64,000 nucleotides of DNA from Treponema sp. (lineage in GTDB: Bacteria; Spirochaetota; Spirochaetia; Treponematales; Treponemataceae), in NCBI GenBank assembly GCA_022640795.1, contig JALCCK010000003.1:1-64000 (forward strand). Direction: 5' to 3'. Under the pieces are notes generated by a model. The model searched no databases, was not told the origin of the DNA, and saw only the letters and a list, made by a program, of their open reading frames with translations. Of the stretch, positions 61,069-64,000 are shown piece by piece (within the stretch, counting starts at the first letter, position 1; each line of letters begins with the position of its first letter). The translations under genes and the position numbers were made by a program.

Positions 61069-61487
61069 TGCTGTTCCGCATCACTGGAAATACCAAGTTT
61101 TTCCATAACCAGCGGATAAATAGACATATCGGAATCCACAAAATTGAGAGCAGGAATATCTTCAGGAGAAATCCATTTATACTCGGAATGCTCCGTAAGC
61201 CTGTACGGTATAGAGCTCCCTTTATGAGGAACTTTTATCAGGTAGGCATGAAGCGTTGAAGATTCTCCGGAATGAATAAAACTGCCTTTTGCAATCAGTC
61301 CGCCAACTGCAACGGTTACTCCGAATTCCTCATTAAACTCCCGGATTATAGACTGTTCATCAGTTTCGCCCTTTTCAACTTTTCCACCAGGGAATTCCCA
61401 CCGGCCGCCCATATCGCCCACAGGATTTCTATGAGCTATCAGTATTTTTCCTTCTTCATACGCTATGCATGCTATCGAATGCCGCAT
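61065..61487 (-). CDS. NUDIX hydrolase (MutT-like)
   Basis: The NUDIX box reads GGKVEKGETDEQSIIREFNE-EF and the protein opens MRHSIACIAYEEGKILIA. I use ATG 61487. The frame continues upstream to 61565, but that part overlaps the membrane protein gene and shows no homology. The substrate is likely a modified nucleotide. It is a second MutT-like enzyme besides the one at 27005. Confidence 0.85.
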   Translation of the reverse strand: MRHSIACIAYEEGKILIAHRNPVGDMGGRWEFPGGKVEKGETDEQSIIREFNEEFGVTVAVGGLIAKGSFIHSGESSTLHAYLIKVPHKGSSIPYRLTEHSEYKWISPEDIPALNFVDSDMSIYPLVMEKLGISSDAEQQ

Positions 61488-61510
61488 CACTATTTTATCC
61501 TGTAATTTAT

Positions 61511-61984
61511 TTATAAAAAAAGCACCGTCGGAAATATGAAATGAAGAACCGCAGCAACGATACAAATTATTCCTATATTTTTACGGTTATCAATAAAAAT
61601 CTTTTTTATCCATGAAGGAAGAGCTGTTTCAACGGTAGCTGACATAAGATAATATTCTATTAATAAACAGCTTCCGCCGATAAGTCCGGCTAAGGCAGGA
61701 ATAAGATCTCCCACAACCGGCACATCGTTTCGAATCACCGACAGAAGTTTCATTAATCCTGTCAGACACGAAAGAACCCCGAGCACCAGTCTGAATGATT
61801 TATCACTAAATACACGGCTGTTCTTGAATAGAGATTTAACCGAACCTTTATCAACCTTTTCCACTACAGGATTTTCCGACTTTCGATGCAGTCTGAGCGC
61901 TTCCGGCGTAAAATCTTCGCCGTATAACAAAGAAAGACCGCACAGAAGATTCAGCAGTATTGACAAAAAATAGAATTGCAACAT
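61511..61984 (-). CDS. Small membrane protein of unknown function
   Basis: This 157-residue protein has about four hydrophobic segments (residues 2-20, 65-83, 90-110 and 135-155). A polar loop at 25-60 follows the first segment. No motif is recognised. GGAAGG precedes the start. It sits between two further envelope genes read in the same direction. Confidence 0.65.
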   Translation of the reverse strand: MLQFYFLSILLNLLCGLSLLYGEDFTPEALRLHRKSENPVVEKVDKGSVKSLFKNSRVFSDKSFRLVLGVLSCLTGLMKLLSVIRNDVPVVGDLIPALAGLIGGSCLLIEYYLMSATVETALPSWIKKIFIDNRKNIGIICIVAAVLHFIFPTVLFL

Positions 61985-62008
61985 AGATTTTTTATCCTTC
62001 CTGAAAAT

Positions 62009-62569
62009 TCAGCGTTTCTCAATCGTCGACTTTAACGTCTTGGATTCTCCGGCAATAGAAACAACAGCCGATATGTTTATTATATCATAATCAGAAAATT
62101 TTGTCCTTATAAAATCTTCTTTTCCATCATATTTTCCGGTCATCGTTTTTTTTGCTGTTATCTGATTATCGGTATCAAGAGCAGAAACGACAGCCTCGAC
62201 AGAAACGACAGCTGCAGGAACCTTTGAAGATGGTGAAAAATGAATACTCACATATACCATATCGTCATACGAAAATGCAGACAGTTCAGCAGTCACTCCA
62301 CCGATTACGGCTCTGTATGATTTATTACCGAAAAATGATAAAAAAAGCACAAGAACCAGACAAGCCACCAGTGTGCCTAGTATAAATCTGTCGGATCTGG
62401 TTGAAACAAGATTTTTAAAAAGTCCCCTCGTCACTTTCGGCCCTGCCCCGTTGTAATAGTCTTTCACTATTTTCGGAGCATGTGCCAAGCGTTCTTCTCT
62501 ATTATAATAATAGTGAAGCGGTTCTTCACCGTCCGGGTATCCTTCATTAGAATCGTCACCAAAGGTCAT
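62009..62569 (-). CDS. Single-pass membrane protein of unknown function
   Basis: The cytoplasmic N-terminus (about 1-65) is charged, with Tyr-rich EEPLHYYYNREERLA. A membrane helix follows at about 68-85 (ILGTLVACLVLVLFLSF), then a beta-rich extracytoplasmic domain of about 100 residues. Function unknown. AGAGGAA precedes the ATG. It starts 12 bases after the lipoprotein gene. Confidence 0.65.
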   Translation of the reverse strand: MTFGDDSNEGYPDGEEPLHYYYNREERLAHAPKIVKDYYNGAGPKVTRGLFKNLVSTRSDRFILGTLVACLVLVLFLSFFGNKSYRAVIGGVTAELSAFSYDDMVYVSIHFSPSSKVPAAVVSVEAVVSALDTDNQITAKKTMTGKYDGKEDFIRTKFSDYDIINISAVVSIAGESKTLKSTIEKR

Positions 62570-62581
62570 TGCTTTCCTCTA

Positions 62582-63802
62582 TTAACGTTTAACAAGTTCT
62601 GCAATCAGGGAATCAGTTCTCCACCAATCGACACGGGCATCATCCCGACGGACAAAAAGACCCGTCAGAATCCCATTTGAAGAAAGTGAGAATGTATAAT
62701 ACAATAATTTATCAGGATCAAGTGCAATGGTTCGCTTTAAGATTTTTTGCCCGTTTCCCTGAACCATTTGAATCGTAAATCCATCGTTCGTAGCTATAAT
62801 AAAAAAAAGCCAGCCGGAATCCGTCACTCCGAGAAAATCATACGGAATATTATAGGTCAGCTTACTAAATCCGTCTGTTTCTGTATCCTGGTACGGAGGC
62901 ACGGATAAAGGATTTCCATATGTTCCCGTTTTTATATCAAGCGGATACAGCATTGTACCGGTATAATCAATTCCTGACTGAACCTTTGAAGCACTGTCTA
63001 TCGTCGTCGTATAATAATCCGCCATAAGGTAAAGCATTTTATCGCTATAGTCGGGAATAACGCCATCGACAGAAATAAACATATCGTTCTGGGCTTTATC
63101 TTTATACGGATTGGGAACAGAATTGGAATCTATGGGAATAGTATACAGAAGATATCCATTTGCAGCAAACCAGTACACAACAAGGCCCTTATTTGTCACA
63201 CATTCAACAATAAGCTCTCCGCCTTTTACTGTATAGAGATTCTTTATATAAGGAAAAGGAGAGCCGCTGGGCCCCTGCTGTCCAAGATAATCGATAAATT
63301 TACCGTCACTGGAGAAGCGCAGAACAACCTGTGATAAAAGCAGATTCTGATCTTTGTCCTGTTCCTGCCGTTCACGAGGCAAGGTATCTGCTACGTAAAG
63401 GTTTTGCCCGTCATCGACAGAGATAGCACCCGGTAAATTAAACGGATATTCCACGGCCTTACGGGTGCTGTTCTTTACGTCCGCTGAAGATGCAAAATCA
63501 GGTTTCACACTTTTTGTCTTGTTATAATATAAGGACAGAAGATCCCCATATGAATTCAACTCGAGGATTTTACCGGCCTCACCGTTAGAAATATAAAAAA
63601 AACCATCATTCATAGCCAGCGAAGTATTTATCTGGCCGGAATTGGAAAGATCAAAAAGATTAAGCTGTTTTTCAAGATTTCCGTATGAAAGCTTGAATAA
63701 TTCCTGCGTATCTATGGAACTGATTCCTTTATTCCGGGAACAGGAAACAAGAGCAAACGCAGCAGTAAGTACGGATAAACATACAACTTTATTTTTTATC
63801 AT
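62582..63802 (-). CDS. Lipoprotein, probable beta-propeller, LIC_12708-like
   Basis: The signal ends in a lipobox (AAFALVSC), and about 385 residues of repeated beta segments follow (for example INTSLAMNDGFFYISNGEAG and LPGAISVDDGQNLYVADTLP), suggesting a propeller of the NHL type. I associate it with a spirochaetal lipoprotein family often named LIC_12708, from memory. It has no ribosome site and a promoter eight bases upstream. It is divergent from secA. Confidence 0.75.
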   Translation of the reverse strand: MIKNKVVCLSVLTAAFALVSCSRNKGISSIDTQELFKLSYGNLEKQLNLFDLSNSGQINTSLAMNDGFFYISNGEAGKILELNSYGDLLSLYYNKTKSVKPDFASSADVKNSTRKAVEYPFNLPGAISVDDGQNLYVADTLPRERQEQDKDQNLLLSQVVLRFSSDGKFIDYLGQQGPSGSPFPYIKNLYTVKGGELIVECVTNKGLVVYWFAANGYLLYTIPIDSNSVPNPYKDKAQNDMFISVDGVIPDYSDKMLYLMADYYTTTIDSASKVQSGIDYTGTMLYPLDIKTGTYGNPLSVPPYQDTETDGFSKLTYNIPYDFLGVTDSGWLFFIIATNDGFTIQMVQGNGQKILKRTIALDPDKLLYYTFSLSSNGILTGLFVRRDDARVDWWRTDSLIAELVKR

Positions 63803-63810
63803 ATAATCAT

Positions 63811-63839
63811 AGAATAAAGTTTCAGTTCCCGATTGTCAA
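63811..63839 (-). promoter_or_regulatory. Near-leaderless promoter of the lipoprotein gene
   Basis: Perfect TTGACA (63839-63834) and TATTCT (63816-63811) are 17 bases apart, with eight bases to the ATG. Confidence 0.6.
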
Positions 63840-63844
63840 TTATC

Positions 63845-63873
63845 TTTACTATAATTGTAAATTATCGTATATT
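63845..63873 (+). promoter_or_regulatory. Near-leaderless promoter of secA
   Basis: TTTACT (63845-63850) and TATATT (63868-63873) are 17 bases apart, with nine bases before the ATG and no Shine-Dalgarno. Confidence 0.5.
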
Positions 63874-63882
63874 TTATGTACT

Positions 63883-64000
63883 ATGATAGATAAAGTGATG
63901 ACTTTTCTGTTCGGTTCTCAGAATGACCGAGATGTAAAAGCACTCAGACCCATTCTTGCAAAAGTAAATGCAAAAGAAAGCTGGGCTGCGTCCCTTACGG
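63883..64000 (+). CDS. secA: Preprotein translocase ATPase SecA, N-terminus only
   Basis: Thirty-nine codons are visible before the window ends: MIDKVMTFLFGSQNDRDVKA and then LRPILAKVNAKESWAASL. This is the characteristic SecA opening (FGSxxxRDxKxLxPxxxxxNA). The ATPase core lies beyond the window. Confidence 0.88.
   Translation, partial: MIDKVMTFLFGSQNDRDVKALRPILAKVNAKESWAASLT

Overview
The window looks like a chromosomal segment of a host-associated Treponema (Spirochaetota). The evidence is a periplasmic-flagellum sheath protein (FlaA), a spiro-SPASM-type radical SAM protein, several TPR-rich envelope proteins, an SpsF/SpsE-type glycan pathway and a CapD / DegT / xanthine-dehydrogenase-like gene string of a kind I recall from Treponema genomes. 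Genus is fairly secure; I do not name a species. Base composition is even, and I see no insertion sequence, prophage, CRISPR array or integron.

Layout. 1-4.3 kb: a truncated GGDEF protein, tRNA-Glu, a RelA/SpoT-synthetase/TPR protein and flaA. 4.3-12.4 kb (minus): a tightly overlapping six-gene unit with a spiro-SPASM radical SAM protein, a glycosyltransferase-like protein, a three-domain SpsF/SpsG/methyltransferase fusion, an ATP-grasp enzyme, a cell-wall amidase and a GerMN protein. 12.5-15.8 kb: xseA-xseB-mutL. 15.8-22 kb: TPR proteins, one carrying a nuclease-like Mrr_cat domain that has lost its catalytic residues, then a phosphoesterase and a ParB-like protein. 22-24.7 kb: a complete partner-switching module (RsbU/RsbV/RsbW-like). 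24.7-31.2 kb: UvrD, a NUDIX enzyme, a tandem HD-GYP protein, ArsC, flavodoxin and a DUF763 protein. 31.2-38.3 kb: a chemoreceptor followed by a sugar ABC importer under a promoter with two LacI-like palindromes. 38.3-40.8 kb: a decayed arsC remnant, tmRNA and a GH30 glycosidase. 40.8-43.1 kb: two envelope proteins. 43.2-50 kb: a LoaP/NusG-like antiterminator leading an overlapping operon of a sugar-nucleotide dehydratase, an aminotransferase and three XDH-like subunits. 50-54 kb: queA-ruvB-ruvA, ruvC, yebC. 54.3-58.5 kb: a NeuB-like synthase and a second, divergent partner-switching set. 58.5-64 kb: coaX, hisS, a NUDIX enzyme, small envelope proteins, a lipoprotein and the 5' end of secA.

Three threads link the genes. 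First, steps of a nonulosonic-acid-like glycan pathway lie at three separate loci (7.4-9.9, 43.8-46.5 and 54.3 kb). Second, signalling is dense: GGDEF, HD-GYP, (p)ppGpp-type synthetase, two partner-switching sets and a chemoreceptor. Third, many promoters sit so close to a start codon, with no Shine-Dalgarno, that the transcripts should be leaderless or nearly so (xseA, uvrD, the LoaP-like gene, ruvA, the NeuB-like gene, hisS; nearly so for the GGDEF gene, the lipoprotein gene and secA). The best candidates for something undescribed are the antiterminator-led sugar/XDH operon, whose XDH-like subunits have lost canonical active-site motifs, and this leaderless-promoter pattern.
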